Shown: positions 30,034-39,458, counted from the stretch's first letter. The stretch is DNA of 64,000 nucleotides from Lachnospiraceae bacterium (GCA_009911175.1 QXWX01000005.1:62001-126000); one strand, 5' to 3'. The notes: generated from the letters alone by a model not told the origin. Numbers and translations: made by a program.

Positions 30034-31369
30034 TGATTTTTCCTTTCCTTTTCTGCTGTAATACCCATACTGACAAGATAACAAGTAAAATACTGATGCC
30101 TGCCATTAACAACCTATTAACACAAATGGCATGAAAATTATCCTCTATCAGTTCATAACCCCGCAATGTATTATGCCGTATCATCAGAGTGGTACTTTTT
30201 GTATCTCCAGATAACCCAGTCGCACCCTTGTCAATTATCCACCATAAAAATTGCAGCAGGATAGCAATCGGTGAATCTGTCAATAATGTAAAAAATAAAC
30301 CTATTGCAGAAACTATCATGATAGTAGGCAGAAGCCACCATAAGGTGTATTTGATATAAGAAAAATAATCAATGGAAATATCGTGTTCACTCCCAAAAGA
30401 TATAAGCGGTATCAAAGATTCAAAGCTCAATAGTATGACTGGAACAAAAACCATTGTAATGCCTGCCAAATATCTTGTTAAAACTAACTTTAAAGAGGAT
30501 ACTTTACGGGTATAAAGCAGCTCCGTCATGTTCTCCAAGTGGTCTTTTAACCACATAAACACAATAATAAAAATCGGATACAATCCTAAAGACAACCCCA
30601 TGTAATCGCAGAACAGCCGGGCAAAACTCCCTGTCACTTTATCACCCTTGATTGTCTGGTCATACTCGGAACGCGCTTCCTCATAGCCCATTTCCGACAA
30701 ACCAAAATAGGTAATCATCATTTCTGTTGAATACTGAGAATCTTCTTCTCCAATCATTGTTTCCATTTCACGCATCAATTCTTTAAAACGCTCGTATGTG
30801 ACTTGTGGTATAAATTTTTTTGTTTTATCCATTTCTTCAATGACATTTGTTTTGTTATCCTCTCTGCTTTGCATATACAGATTTCCATCTTCATCAAAAT
30901 CTGCTGCGTCAGTTGAAATAATCGTGCCTGTGACAGCAGGAAAATAACCTTGCGGCAAATTACTTAATTGTTCTTCTGTAAGTCCTGTTACCTCACATAG
31001 AATTTCAAGCACACGTGCCTGCTCTTTACTGCTCAGCGAAACTGCTTTATAATTTCTTACAGGCAAAGGATATGTGGCGTATAGATTATTTTTGTATTCC
31101 ATCAATAAAGCTCTGGTCACACCCGTCATAATATCTTCTGGATTATCCTCAGAAGTTTTCATGCCAAAATAATTATCTTCTTTTGTTGGCTCTGTAAGCA
31201 GAGGTCGGTCAAAACCGACATTCGCAGGTGTCTTACCATTTGCCCGGTCAATCTCTGTTTTCGTCACACCGCGAAACTCCCCCCACCAACTAAAAACCAA
31301 TACCGCAATAAAAAGAAAATATACAAGACTACTCGCTATTCCGCGACATTCTCTTAAATATAACTTCAT
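29963..31369 (-). CDS. ABC-2 type permease, large subunit (island module)
   Basis: 468 aa. One membrane segment near the N-terminus (about 12-32) is followed by a long extracellular region (about 33-230) and then five or more membrane segments. The extracellular part is the likely ligand-contacting portion. ATG 31367-31369 overlaps the ATPase stop codon (ATGA-type) and follows GAGGGAGGTGTCC. Codon use is AT-rich compared with the flanking chromosome. Confidence 0.82.
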   Translation of the reverse strand: MKLYLRECRGIASSLVYFLFIAVLVFSWWGEFRGVTKTEIDRANGKTPANVGFDRPLLTEPTKEDNYFGMKTSEDNPEDIMTGVTRALLMEYKNNLYATYPLPVRNYKAVSLSSKEQARVLEILCEVTGLTEEQLSNLPQGYFPAVTGTIISTDAADFDEDGNLYMQSREDNKTNVIEEMDKTKKFIPQVTYERFKELMREMETMIGEEDSQYSTEMMITYFGLSEMGYEEARSEYDQTIKGDKVTGSFARLFCDYMGLSLGLYPIFIIVFMWLKDHLENMTELLYTRKVSSLKLVLTRYLAGITMVFVPVILLSFESLIPLISFGSEHDISIDYFSYIKYTLWWLLPTIMIVSAIGLFFTLLTDSPIAILLQFLWWIIDKGATGLSGDTKSTTLMIRHNTLRGYELIEDNFHAICVNRLLMAGISILLVILSVWVLQQKRKGKINVANIYGKALGNIKSKFSFIHTK

Positions 31370-32244
31370 GGACGGACACCTCCCTCTATTTGATGTAATA
31401 AATACATATACCCATCTTCCAAAGTAGGGGACTGTATCTTTCCCTTTTCTTTGGGCGGGGTATCGGATAATATTCTGTATTGTATACCAGTACGAGTATT
31501 GCTCATATTTAAACAAACGTATTTCTCCTTGATGTGCCTGTCCAGTTCCTTTGATGCCGTAATAAGATATACCTTTCCATCTGCCTGCCGTATCAATTCT
31601 TCTGTACTTCCATGAAATATTAGCTTGCCATCATTCAATACTGCAACTCCATCGCAGATGGATTCAATGTCTGAAGCAATATGCGTTGATAAAAGTACAA
31701 TTCTATCATCTGCAAAATCGCTCAATAAATTGCGGAAACGTATACGTTCTTCGGGGTCAAGCCCTGCCGTCGGCTCATCAACAATAAGAATTTGGGGATT
31801 ATGAAGAAGTGCCTGCGCAATCCCCAGCCGCCGTTTCATACCTCCCGAAAGAGCCTTGATTTTAGTTTTTGCATTATCTTTCAAATTCACTTTTTCAAGT
31901 AGCTCGTCAATCCGTTCTTTTCGTATTTCTTTCGGAATGTCTGATAACAAACCAAGATAATCCATTGCCCCCAAAACTGTCATACTTCTATACATAGAAA
32001 AATCCTGTGGAAGATACCCTACCATTTCTCTGATTTTTGCTGTTTCTTTAATTGAAACACCATTTAACCAAATGTCTCCATTTGTTGGAACAGAAAGCGC
32101 TGCCAATATCTGCGTCAAACTTGTTTTTCCTGCACCGTTTCTTCCCAACAGCCCATACATACCTGATGGAATTTTCAAAGAAAGATTTTTAATAGCTTCT
32201 TTTTTTCCATATCTCTTGGAGAGATTGTCAATAACAATTTCCAT
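31366..32244 (-). CDS. ABC exporter ATP-binding protein (BcrA-like, island module)
   Basis: 292-aa ABC ATPase. Walker A GRNGAGKTSLTQ, signature LSGGMKRRLGIAQ, Walker B ILIVDEPTAGLDP, switch region LLSTHIASDIESI. The LSGGMKRRL signature places it among antibiotic/lipid exporter ATPases. The last 80 residues vary in this family. The promoter at 32280-32311 carries the same operator as the response regulator gene, so the operon is probably controlled by the adjacent two-component system. Confidence 0.93.
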   Translation of the reverse strand: MEIVIDNLSKRYGKKEAIKNLSLKIPSGMYGLLGRNGAGKTSLTQILAALSVPTNGDIWLNGVSIKETAKIREMVGYLPQDFSMYRSMTVLGAMDYLGLLSDIPKEIRKERIDELLEKVNLKDNAKTKIKALSGGMKRRLGIAQALLHNPQILIVDEPTAGLDPEERIRFRNLLSDFADDRIVLLSTHIASDIESICDGVAVLNDGKLIFHGSTEELIRQADGKVYLITASKELDRHIKEKYVCLNMSNTRTGIQYRILSDTPPKEKGKIQSPTLEDGYMYLLHQIEGGVRP

Positions 32245-32279
32245 AAATAGAAAACCTCCTTACGTTTTACTGTAAGGAG

Positions 32280-32311
32280 ATTCTAATACGCAAAAGACAA
32301 ATTTTCGCCAA
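32280..32311 (-). promoter_or_regulatory. Promoter with response-regulator site, island transporter operon
   Basis: Minus strand: TTGGCG (32306-32311) and TTGTCT (32295-32300), 11 bp apart, then TAGAAT (32280-32285) exactly 20 bp after the first hexamer. The same layout occurs at 34191-34222 before the response regulator gene. No ordinary -35 is present, as expected for an activated promoter. Confidence 0.7.
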
Positions 32312-32313
32312 CA

Positions 32314-33495
32314 TTATCCCAAAATATCTAAAGCAGCGATTACATACGCCCCTGAAATATCATTATTACCAATCTCTAAGAAACCGCCATGCTTTTCACA
32401 AAGCAGCCTGCATACTCCAAGCCCTATACCAAAATGCTCATTTCCTTTCTCTTTTCCATAAAACATATTAGTTGCCTGTCTTAAATCTTCTTCGGAAAAT
32501 CCTTTTCCGTCATCTTTTACAGACATCAAAAACAGATTGTCTTTTTGATATACTCCCACAACAATTTGCTCATTCATATATCTCATAGCATTTTGCAGTA
32601 AATTTTCTAATACACGAAAAAGAACACTCTTATCTATATTGACTGATGGCAGAGAAATATCTGTTAGAAAATCAATTCTTTTATCATTTTTCAACTGGCA
32701 GATATTACTTTCTATTTCTTTTAGCACTAAAACCGTATCCTGACGTTCCCGTTTTATTTCGATACCCTCTATTTTCTCAACATCACGAACACATTCTACA
32801 TACCTTTCTAACCGCAATACCGCTCCCTGCATGGAAGATATTGTGTCCATCAGCATTTCTTCTGTCAGTTTATCTTGCGGAATATTTTTCTCAAGAAAAT
32901 CAACATATCCTCTTAAAACAGTAATCGGTGTACGCAAATCATGAGCAACAGAAGCATTCAATAGTTTTCTCTGCCTGAGCGTTTCCCATAAAGCTTTACT
33001 ATTATAACGCAGTTCTTTACGCATTTTTTCCATAGAGCAGCATAACTGTCCTAATTCATCATTACTGCTATATCCAATGCTGAAATCAAGGTCATTATCC
33101 TGTATCCTTTTCATTCCTTCTTGTAATTGCAAAATAGGAGTTTTCAGTTTCATACGATAATAAATGGCAGCAGCACTTCCAATACCAACGATAACAGAAA
33201 GAACCGGCAAGCCAATCATTGCGGCATAGCACCCATAATACGCAATATTTTCCGCCATGCTTAATCCATGCCATTCAACAGCACTTCCGTTCATATCAAT
33301 CGTATACTTATTCGTGCTTTTATCCAGTTCATAATCTGGTGACTTGACCATAAGATATTTATTCTTTAAAATTTCCTGTTGGGACTGATTTGCCATAAAA
33401 ATTGCAATCCCAGAAAACGCACCAATCATGCAGATTGTGATAATAAATGTTAAGGCCATAGACCTCTTTATTGGCGCATTTTTTATTTTATCCAT
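32314..33495 (-). CDS. Sensor histidine kinase (island module)
   Basis: 393 aa. Two membrane segments (about 12-34 and 88-112) flank a short extracellular loop; HAMP follows; the phospho-acceptor box is SVAHDLRTPITVLRGYV, the N box LLQNAMRYM, and the G boxes DDGKGFSE and GIGLGVCRLL. ATG 33493-33495 has GGGGAGTGGGG upstream and overlaps the response regulator stop by 13 bp. A close paralogue in layout and sequence lies at 53925-55211. Confidence 0.93.
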   Translation of the reverse strand: MDKIKNAPIKRSMALTFIITICMIGAFSGIAIFMANQSQQEILKNKYLMVKSPDYELDKSTNKYTIDMNGSAVEWHGLSMAENIAYYGCYAAMIGLPVLSVIVGIGSAAAIYYRMKLKTPILQLQEGMKRIQDNDLDFSIGYSSNDELGQLCCSMEKMRKELRYNSKALWETLRQRKLLNASVAHDLRTPITVLRGYVDFLEKNIPQDKLTEEMLMDTISSMQGAVLRLERYVECVRDVEKIEGIEIKRERQDTVLVLKEIESNICQLKNDKRIDFLTDISLPSVNIDKSVLFRVLENLLQNAMRYMNEQIVVGVYQKDNLFLMSVKDDGKGFSEEDLRQATNMFYGKEKGNEHFGIGLGVCRLLCEKHGGFLEIGNNDISGAYVIAALDILG

Positions 33496-34157
33496 CTGTA
33501 CCCCACTCCCCATACGGTTTCTATATAGTTTTTTTCTGTATAATTTGCCATCTTATTCCGTATTTTACGAATATGTTCTTTCACCACGATACTATCACCT
33601 TCGCCATCATAGCCCCAAAGCTTTTCATAAATAGTTTCTCTGTCAAAAACTATTCCCACATTTTGGGAAAGCAGTCTGATAATCTCAAATTCTTTATTTG
33701 AGAAATCTAATTGCCGCTTACCTAAAAAAAGCATCCTGCTATTATAGTCAATAATCAGCTCTTCATCAAATTTCAAATTATCAGCGTTGTTCTTCCGTTC
33801 TTCCCGACGCAGGTGTGCCAAAATCCTTGCTAAAAGTTCATCAACACGAAACGGCTTTGTGATATAATCATCACCACCAACTGACAGCCCTTTTATCACA
33901 TCCTGTTCTGTTACCCTTGCAGTCAAAAATATAATAGGGCATGATATATGTTCTCTAACAAACTGGCACAATTCCAATCCATCCATTTCAGGCATATTTA
34001 TATCCAATAGGATAATATCTGGCGCAACAGACATAAGCTCTAATGCTCTTTTTGCATTATTGGCAGTATATACAAGAAAATTCTCTGCCTCTAAACATTT
34101 TTTCATCATTGTAAGGATCATTTCTTCATCGTCTATAATCAATATTTTATGCTTCAT
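33483..34157 (-). CDS. OmpR-family response regulator (island module)
   Basis: 224 aa. Receiver domain with the acidic pair in IIDDEE, phospho-acceptor Asp in ILLDINMPEMDG, the Thr in FLTARV and the Lys in ITKPF; winged-helix DNA-binding domain ending in VWGVGYRWIK. Start ATG 34155-34157. It is strikingly like the regulator at 55199-55873 in the receiver core (GGDDYITKPF in both). Predicted to bind the paired hexamers at 34206-34222 and 32295-32311. Confidence 0.95.
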   Translation of the reverse strand: MKHKILIIDDEEMILTMMKKCLEAENFLVYTANNAKRALELMSVAPDIILLDINMPEMDGLELCQFVREHISCPIIFLTARVTEQDVIKGLSVGGDDYITKPFRVDELLARILAHLRREERKNNADNLKFDEELIIDYNSRMLFLGKRQLDFSNKEFEIIRLLSQNVGIVFDRETIYEKLWGYDGEGDSIVVKEHIRKIRNKMANYTEKNYIETVWGVGYRWIK

Positions 34158-34190
34158 ATGCAATGCCCCTTTCTCAATGCAATCTGTTTT

Positions 34191-34222
34191 ATTATAAAAA
34201 ATAAAAGACAAATTTTCGACAA
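34191..34222 (-). promoter_or_regulatory. Promoter with response-regulator site, island two-component system
   Basis: Minus strand: TTGTCG (34217-34222), TTGTCT (34206-34211), 11-bp period, TATAAT (34191-34196) 20 bp after the first hexamer. Predicted autoregulatory site. Confidence 0.7.
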
Positions 34223-34341
34223 TTCAGAACTTGTTTTTTACTACTCCAAATTATACTCATTTAGTCAAACCTTATCAATTGTACGAATGCAAATTTGTAT
34301 TTCCCGACAGCCCTTTTTAGGTTACAACTGTTTCTTCGTGT

Positions 34342-34387
34342 ATATTCCCGCGGAGCAGGCAGGCTTTCTTCGATAAGGTATCACCTG
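34342..34387. repeat. Right copy of the 46-bp repeat bounding the AT-rich island
   Basis: Direct, 37/46 match to 29272-29317. A further degenerate piece (TTCCTCCGGTAAGGCAGTC) lies at about 34422-34442. The 34212-34511 stretch holds the promoter above, this repeat, and otherwise no gene. Confidence 0.6.
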
Positions 34388-34511
34388 ACATTCCTGAGTG
34401 TGTTTTCTCTGAACAGTCGAATTTCCTCCGGTAAGGCAGTCATATTTCTCTCAGGATATTCATAGACTGTATCAGTAGATACCGGTAAATGTGGAATGGG
34501 AGGAAAAAAGA

Positions 34512-34895
34512 ATGGATAAAAAAAAGAGAGGGCAGGAGATCGAAAACGGATTGATCTGGATGCTCAAATCATTATTGTGCGCTTACATAATCAGCGGTCT
34601 GCTGCTGTTGTTCCTGACGTTTCTGCTTTATAAATTCAACATTGACGAAGGCAAGGTGGCCGCAGGGATCATCATGATCTATGTCATATCCACGTTTCTA
34701 GGCGGATTTATCATCGGGAAATTATCCGGAAACCGGAAGTTTCTGTGGGGGCTGACCTGCGGCATCCTCTATTTTGCGCTTCTTTTGCTGGTGTCCCTGG
34801 GAGTTTACCGCTCCCTGCAGGGAAACGGGGCTAATGTGGTAACGACGCTTCTGCTCTGCGCCGGCGGCGGGATGCTGGGAGGAATGGTATCATAG
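34512..34895 (+). CDS. TIGR04086-like small membrane protein
   Basis: 127 aa with four hydrophobic segments (GLLLLFLTFLLYKF, GIIMIYVISTFLGGFIIG, LTCGILYFALLLLVSLGV, VVTTLLLCAGGGMLGGM). This pattern matches the TIGR04086 (YrzE-like) family of Firmicutes; function unknown. ATG 34512 follows GGGAGG by 8 nt. First chromosomal gene to the right of the island. Confidence 0.78.
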   Translation: MDKKKRGQEIENGLIWMLKSLLCAYIISGLLLLFLTFLLYKFNIDEGKVAAGIIMIYVISTFLGGFIIGKLSGNRKFLWGLTCGILYFALLLLVSLGVYRSLQGNGANVVTTLLLCAGGGMLGGMVS

Positions 34896-35025
34896 CGAAC
34901 TGAGGCATGAAAAAACGGCAGAAATGGATCATCCGGCCCGGAAGGGAGTGCCGCGGCTCCCCCGGGTCTCTGACCTGATCCGAAGTTTTGTCAAACACTT
35001 TTCTCATTCATTTTAGTGCGGGATT

Positions 35026-35409
35026 TTATCTCATTCCGATGACCATTCCCAATATGTAGGGAATCAACCAGATTGCCCACACCGCAAGGCTGAACCTATG
35101 AAAGTTCTTCGCCGTATCTTCATTATCTCTTATCAGAACAACCGTCGCCCATACAGCATGTACGATCATAAGACCAATCGCAAGAGCTCCTGTTACAGCG
35201 TGCAGAGACAGACCTCCTGAGAGTATGGAATGCTCTGCGATCTGTCCCATCAAAAGGGTTCCCGTTGTATCCATGCAAAGCCCCAGCCAAAAGAATACCA
35301 GGTGCATTCTTTTCAGTCTTTTACTTCGATGCTCTGACCACACACCGATGGTATAGAACACTAACGCCAATGTGATCGTGATGATCGCAGCTGTCAATTT
35401 TCCTGTCAT
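35026..35409 (-). CDS. HsmA/TIGR03987-like membrane protein
   Basis: 127 aa, four membrane segments with a basic loop EHRSKRLKRMH after the first. The spacing and the MDTTGT and HAVTGALAIGLM stretches fit the HsmA (TIGR03987) family, whose role is unclear. It is encoded 21 nt downstream of the deformylase-like gene and probably shares its transcript. Confidence 0.75.
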   Translation of the reverse strand: MTGKLTAAIITITLALVFYTIGVWSEHRSKRLKRMHLVFFWLGLCMDTTGTLLMGQIAEHSILSGGLSLHAVTGALAIGLMIVHAVWATVVLIRDNEDTAKNFHRFSLAVWAIWLIPYILGMVIGMR

Positions 35410-35430
35410 TTGAAAGCACTCCTTCCATGG

Positions 35431-35922
35431 TTATTTCCGCGTTTCCTTCTTCATTATAAAAGATTTGTTGTCAATTGCCCGCATCGTAGCCAAAATCCCA
35501 TCCAGATGATCATACTCATGCTGGATCAGTTCGGACATATCATCATCCAGATGCATTTCCTGTTCTTCCCAATTTTCATCCATGTAATGTAAAATACAAT
35601 GGCGGCAGCGCCGGACCCGGACCAGCAGATTTGGAAATGACATGCAGTCATCCATCAGTTCCATCCATTCATCGCCCACGAATTTCAGTTTTGGATTGAT
35701 GATTACATATGGCCTGTCTGTCAATATACAGATCAGCCGCTTCTTCACTCCAATCTGCGGGGCCGCGATTGCCCGTCCGAATCCATAGTCCCGGCGGATT
35801 CCCTTGATGCAGTCAAACAGATCCGCAATAACAGGACGCAGACCGTCTAACTCCTCACGTTTTATTTCCTCTGAAATCTCATATAGTCTGGGATCACCCA
35901 GCAAAAGAATATCTCGTTCCAT
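35431..35922 (-). CDS. Peptide deformylase-like protein
   Basis: 163 aa. Peptide deformylase removes the formyl group from N-terminal Met using a metal held by one Cys and two His. Motif 3 is intact (HEYDHLDG). Motif 1 reads GFGRAIAAPQIG, with two extra residues relative to GxGxAAPQ, and motif 2 reads DDCMSF rather than EGCLS, keeping the Cys. This is the divergent second Def type seen in Clostridia; activity is plausible but not certain. Expression may be attenuated by the leader at 35973-36022. Confidence 0.85.
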   Translation of the reverse strand: MERDILLLGDPRLYEISEEIKREELDGLRPVIADLFDCIKGIRRDYGFGRAIAAPQIGVKKRLICILTDRPYVIINPKLKFVGDEWMELMDDCMSFPNLLVRVRRCRHCILHYMDENWEEQEMHLDDDMSELIQHEYDHLDGILATMRAIDNKSFIMKKETRK

Positions 35923-35972
35923 CTGCTCCTCTCCTTCACCATTTTCCAGACGGCATTGCTTCCTGAGTCATC

Positions 35973-36022
35973 AAAAAAGCCGGGCAAAGCAGCAGATGTC
36001 TCAATCTGCAGCCTTATCCGGC
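35973..36022 (-). terminator. Terminator or attenuator in the leader of the deformylase-like gene
   Basis: Minus-strand hairpin with outer GCCGG/CCCGGC (36018-36022 with 35979-35984) and inner GCAGAT/ATCTGC, followed by TTTTTT (35973-35978). It lies downstream of the promoter at 36064-36092 and upstream of the gene, so it would stop the leader transcript unless bypassed. An upstream GGGCAGCAAA could pair with part of the 3' arm as an antiterminator. Confidence 0.6.
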
Positions 36023-36063
36023 ATAACACCTTCTTTGGATTTGCTGCCCTCCGGACGAAAGTG

Positions 36064-36092
36064 ATTATATAATATCTATATCGATTTTTCAA
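36064..36092 (-). promoter_or_regulatory. Promoter upstream of the deformylase-like gene
   Basis: TTGAAA (36087-36092), 17 bp, TATAAT (36064-36069), minus strand. Predicted leader about 135 nt. Confidence 0.7.
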
Positions 36093-36117
36093 CAGAAACT
36101 CCGATATCGGGCTGACT

Positions 36118-36960
36118 TTAATTTATATGATTTTGAAGCTTTGGGGTTTCATCTGTCAATACATCCAGTCCTGCCGCCCGGACAATTCCCTGATCCAAGG
36201 CATCTGCCAAGTCTTTTTCATTGACGCTGAGACCTCTCCCCAGATTCAAGAAAATAGGACTTCGCTTCATTTTGGCAAATTCTACAGAAGTAAAATACAC
36301 TCTATTTCTATCACTGAGATTCATGTGATTTGATATGACATCTGCATTTGCATATACATCATCTGCTTCCATAAGCTCCACTTCTAATTCTTCTGCGGTT
36401 TCTTCGGACACATAGGGATCGTGGGCAATCACTTTCATTCCCAGTCCCTTTGCAAGCTTTGCAACCTGACGTCCAATTTTTCCAAATCCGAAAATGCCAA
36501 ATGTCTGTTCCTCAATGCGGATGGGTGTCCTGGCATTGTTAAAATTCCACTGATACCTTTTTTCAACGTCATATGTGTAGACTTTCAGATTTTTGTTTAA
36601 AGCCAGCATCAGCGCAATTGTATGCTCTGCCACGTCCTTTGTACAGTATTCTCCTACCGGACAGACACCGATTCTGCGCATTGTAGCTTCTTCTATATCT
36701 ACATTGTCATATCCGGTAGCAATGATCGAAATCACCTTTAATCCAGGCGCATGGTCCATGACCTCTTTATCTATTTTCAGAAAACCTGTCAGAAGCGCTG
36801 TCGTATCCATCAACTCCCTGTAGAATTCCTCTATCCGATCATCCTGATATCCCAAAACTACGACTTTACAGTCCGGACACCCTTTTTTTAGCATGCGGAT
36901 CATATAATCCGGAGAGGGAACCATGCAATTTTCCCGCTCACAAATCAATATTTTCTCCAT
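36118..36960 (-). pseudogene. D-2-hydroxyacid dehydrogenase, C-terminally truncated
   Basis: 280 codons of an NAD-dependent D-isomer-specific dehydrogenase. The nucleotide-binding fold is clear (FGIFGFGKIGRQVAKLAKG, then HDPY), as are the catalytic Arg (NLGRGLSVNE) and Glu (GLDVLTDETP). The frame stops at NHIN, before the TPH segment that should supply the catalytic His, so about 35-40 residues are missing and the enzyme is probably inactive. An upstream start at 36984 overlaps the stop of the amidinotransferase gene, suggesting they were once one operon. ATG 36958-36960 has CGGGGGCAG upstream. Confidence 0.8.
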
Positions 36961-36980
36961 TTTATCTGCCCCCGGATCAC

Positions 36981-37942
36981 TCACTCATATTCACGGACGA
37001 TCTGCTGTGTGCCGCAGTGAATACTTCCGTTTCCTCTGTTGATCTCACTAAAGTCAATCGTATCAACAATCTCTATTCCATTTTTTACCATTGCTTCCGC
37101 AGTCCGTTCATTTCCTTTCATAGTAATCACGCGGCCTGGTGCTACTGCCAGCACATTAACTGCCCAAAATTCATTGGGATCCGCCTCAATCGTTTTTACT
37201 CCCAGCTTTTTCAGTTCCTACAGAAATCCCCATGCCAGAAAATTTGGATTAATCAATGCCACGTCCCGATCCAGCATCACAAATCCACAGTCTACGTGAA
37301 TCAGCCATCCCGGCATCTCTGTACGAATCAGACGTACACCTGCCGCGTTAAAAATGGCTTCCAGCTGATCAGCGCCTTCTTCGTTGACACGACTTGAAAT
37401 TCCTACTACAGCCGTTTCTGGATTGATCATTGCCACACTTCCGCCTTCTACGGTTCCATTTCCACGGATCATTCCGCAGATCGGCATACCGATTTTGGCC
37501 AGAATGCTCTGATACACTCTTTCTTCGCCATGCCGCATAAGCGGATTCATTTTCATGATAACAGCGCCTCCAGGTATTGCAATAAAGGGATCTCTTGAAA
37601 AAATCAGCTTAGTCAGGTTCTCACCTCCCGGAGTCTGGTAATCCTCTGCATCCGTATAAATAACCTCTGCCCCTTCTCTGCGCAGAATACTGGCAAGATG
37701 ATCATGCTCTTCCTGCATTTTAGCAATATCCAGCGGTTCTTTCCTCATCCAGTAGCCTTTTCCGTTTGAATCTACAAGAGCGTCACATTCCTGATTATAG
37801 ACATAATCCCTGTTTACATTTTCCAGTTCTTTGCCCATCTTTCTCCCCAATTTGCTTTCTGATATTTCTCCGTTTCAAATGCATCCTCGTTCACTGCATC
37901 TATAAAAGCCCATGTCTTGTTCATGCTTCCTATTTCTGCCAT
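36981..37942 (-). pseudogene. Amidinotransferase/dimethylargininase-like gene with frameshift and nonsense codon
   Basis: Decayed member of the guanidine-modifying superfamily (DDAH, arginine deiminase). Start MAEIGSMNKTW at 37940-37942 after AGGAG; a frameshift near 37820-37850 moves to the frame with NVNRDYVYNQECDALVDSNG; an in-frame TAG at 37218-37220 then cuts it. Active-site marks are split: FSRDPFI and the WLIHVDCGF His lie before the stop, while the nucleophile Cys (GSIHCGTQQIV) lies after it. Some sequence in front of the frameshift also seems lost. Neighbour of the truncated dehydrogenase. Confidence 0.82.
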
Positions 37943-38089
37943 AATTTTTATCTCCTGTCATACTCTTTTTGTTGTAAAACCGGCCGGTAAGGGTCCCCTA
38001 TAACAGGATGATAGCATACCGACTTCTTTATATCACTAGGATGATCCGGCCTACCTGGGGTCCGTTTCCATGGACAAGCGCCATCTCAT

Positions 38090-39394
38090 ATGATACGGAA
38101 ACCCTATCTTGTCATAGAAGAGAATCAAAACTTTCATTATTCCCTGATGAAATCCATGATTGAGGGTGCTTCTCTGTCCGAGATCTGCAACCAGCTCTAT
38201 CATTCCAACCAGATGATACTTGCGGTGGCTGATACAGACCTGCACCTGGCCGGATATTCGGATTGCTTTGACTGGAAGGAATATACCCGGAAAATGGTCC
38301 CGGATATGCTTCAATATTCCGGCTCCTCCATGGACAATCTGGACCATGAAACGGTTTCCATCTATACCTATCTGTCACCGCTTCTGTCTTCCCAGGGGAT
38401 CCGGATCTTTCTGTTTCCAATCCTGCTGCATGAGACTGCATATGGTTATATTTTGCTTTGTACAGATATTGCCACAGATCAATTGGATGAAACCATCATT
38501 ATGAAGATCCAGCAGCTCAGCCTGGTGGTTGCCCTGCAGTTCAGCAAACAGAATGACATCAACACAGCGACACGGCATTTCAACAGCTTTCTGTTTGAAA
38601 AGCTGCTCCAGGCGGAGCATCTTACCCATGAGGATGCCGTTCATTATCTTGCTCCTCTGGAAAAGAAGATCCATCGGAGATATTATGTCCTGTATTTTCA
38701 GTCAGACTCCAGCAGCAACATTGACTCTTTTATCCAGCAGAGCAGCCGCATCAGCCGTTTTCATACCATGGTCCGCAGCACGCTGCCGAATGCAAAGCAT
38801 ATCCTGATGTTTGAAAAGGAGAACGCCCAGGTTGTCCTGCTTCCTTTTCCGTATGATCATCTGGAAGCGGACCTTCTGAAAATACGTGAGCTTTATATCC
38901 GTACCATGAAGCCGAACTCTATATTTATCGGGATCAGCATGCCCGCAGAGCTCTCGAATCTGGCCGAAGCCTTCCGACAGGCAAAGCTGGCTTCCTCCTT
39001 CCTGTCAGGCTCCAGGAAGGAACTGCCCTACATGCTTTATCAGGAGCTTGGCATGATCCGTTATTTTTTCAATCACTCCGGAGAGCTGGATTATAAATTT
39101 CTGGAAGAATTCATACAGAAATATATCGCTCCTCTCGAGGAATATGACAGGAAGCATCATACCGAGCTGTTGAGGACATTGGAGCTTTACCTCTCCAACA
39201 ATGGATCCAAAAGAGAAACGGAGCAGAAATTATTCATCCATAAGAATACTCTGCGTGCCAGGTTAGCTACGATCAGCAAAATTCTGAACTGTGACGTAGA
39301 TTTACTGGAGGATCTGTTCGAGATCCAGCTTGCCTTCCGCTTAAAGCATTTATTTGAAAAAGACGGGGAAAAAGATAGAAATTTTTTACCTTGA
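38090..39394 (+). CDS. PucR-type transcription regulator
   Basis: 434 aa. A central GGDEF-like domain of the PucR/CdaR family lies around residues 160-280, and a C-terminal helix-turn-helix of the PucR type around 360-420 (ELYLSNNGSKRETEQKLFIHKNTLRARL). Such proteins activate catabolic genes, often for purines or other nitrogen compounds. It is divergent from the decayed amidinotransferase gene and stands before pduL and an AEC transporter, either of which may be a target. No clear ribosome binding site precedes ATG 38090. Confidence 0.85.
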   Translation: MIRKPYLVIEENQNFHYSLMKSMIEGASLSEICNQLYHSNQMILAVADTDLHLAGYSDCFDWKEYTRKMVPDMLQYSGSSMDNLDHETVSIYTYLSPLLSSQGIRIFLFPILLHETAYGYILLCTDIATDQLDETIIMKIQQLSLVVALQFSKQNDINTATRHFNSFLFEKLLQAEHLTHEDAVHYLAPLEKKIHRRYYVLYFQSDSSSNIDSFIQQSSRISRFHTMVRSTLPNAKHILMFEKENAQVVLLPFPYDHLEADLLKIRELYIRTMKPNSIFIGISMPAELSNLAEAFRQAKLASSFLSGSRKELPYMLYQELGMIRYFFNHSGELDYKFLEEFIQKYIAPLEEYDRKHHTELLRTLELYLSNNGSKRETEQKLFIHKNTLRARLATISKILNCDVDLLEDLFEIQLAFRLKHLFEKDGEKDRNFLP

Positions 39395-39419
39395 AAACCG
39401 CACTTTATTCTGCTAAAAT
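39391..39419 (+). promoter_or_regulatory. Promoter of pduL
   Basis: TTGAAA (39391-39396), 17 bp, TAAAAT (39414-39419). The -35 overlaps the stop codon of the PucR-type gene. Confidence 0.65.
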
Positions 39420-39458
39420 CAGAAAGAGCAAAAAAGCACACAGGATGGAGAGATTTTT

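Noticed and set aside
29140..34511. Island as a complete integrative element
   Set aside because: No integrase, excisionase or conjugation gene inside; the flanking repeats are imperfect and may be a dispersed family.
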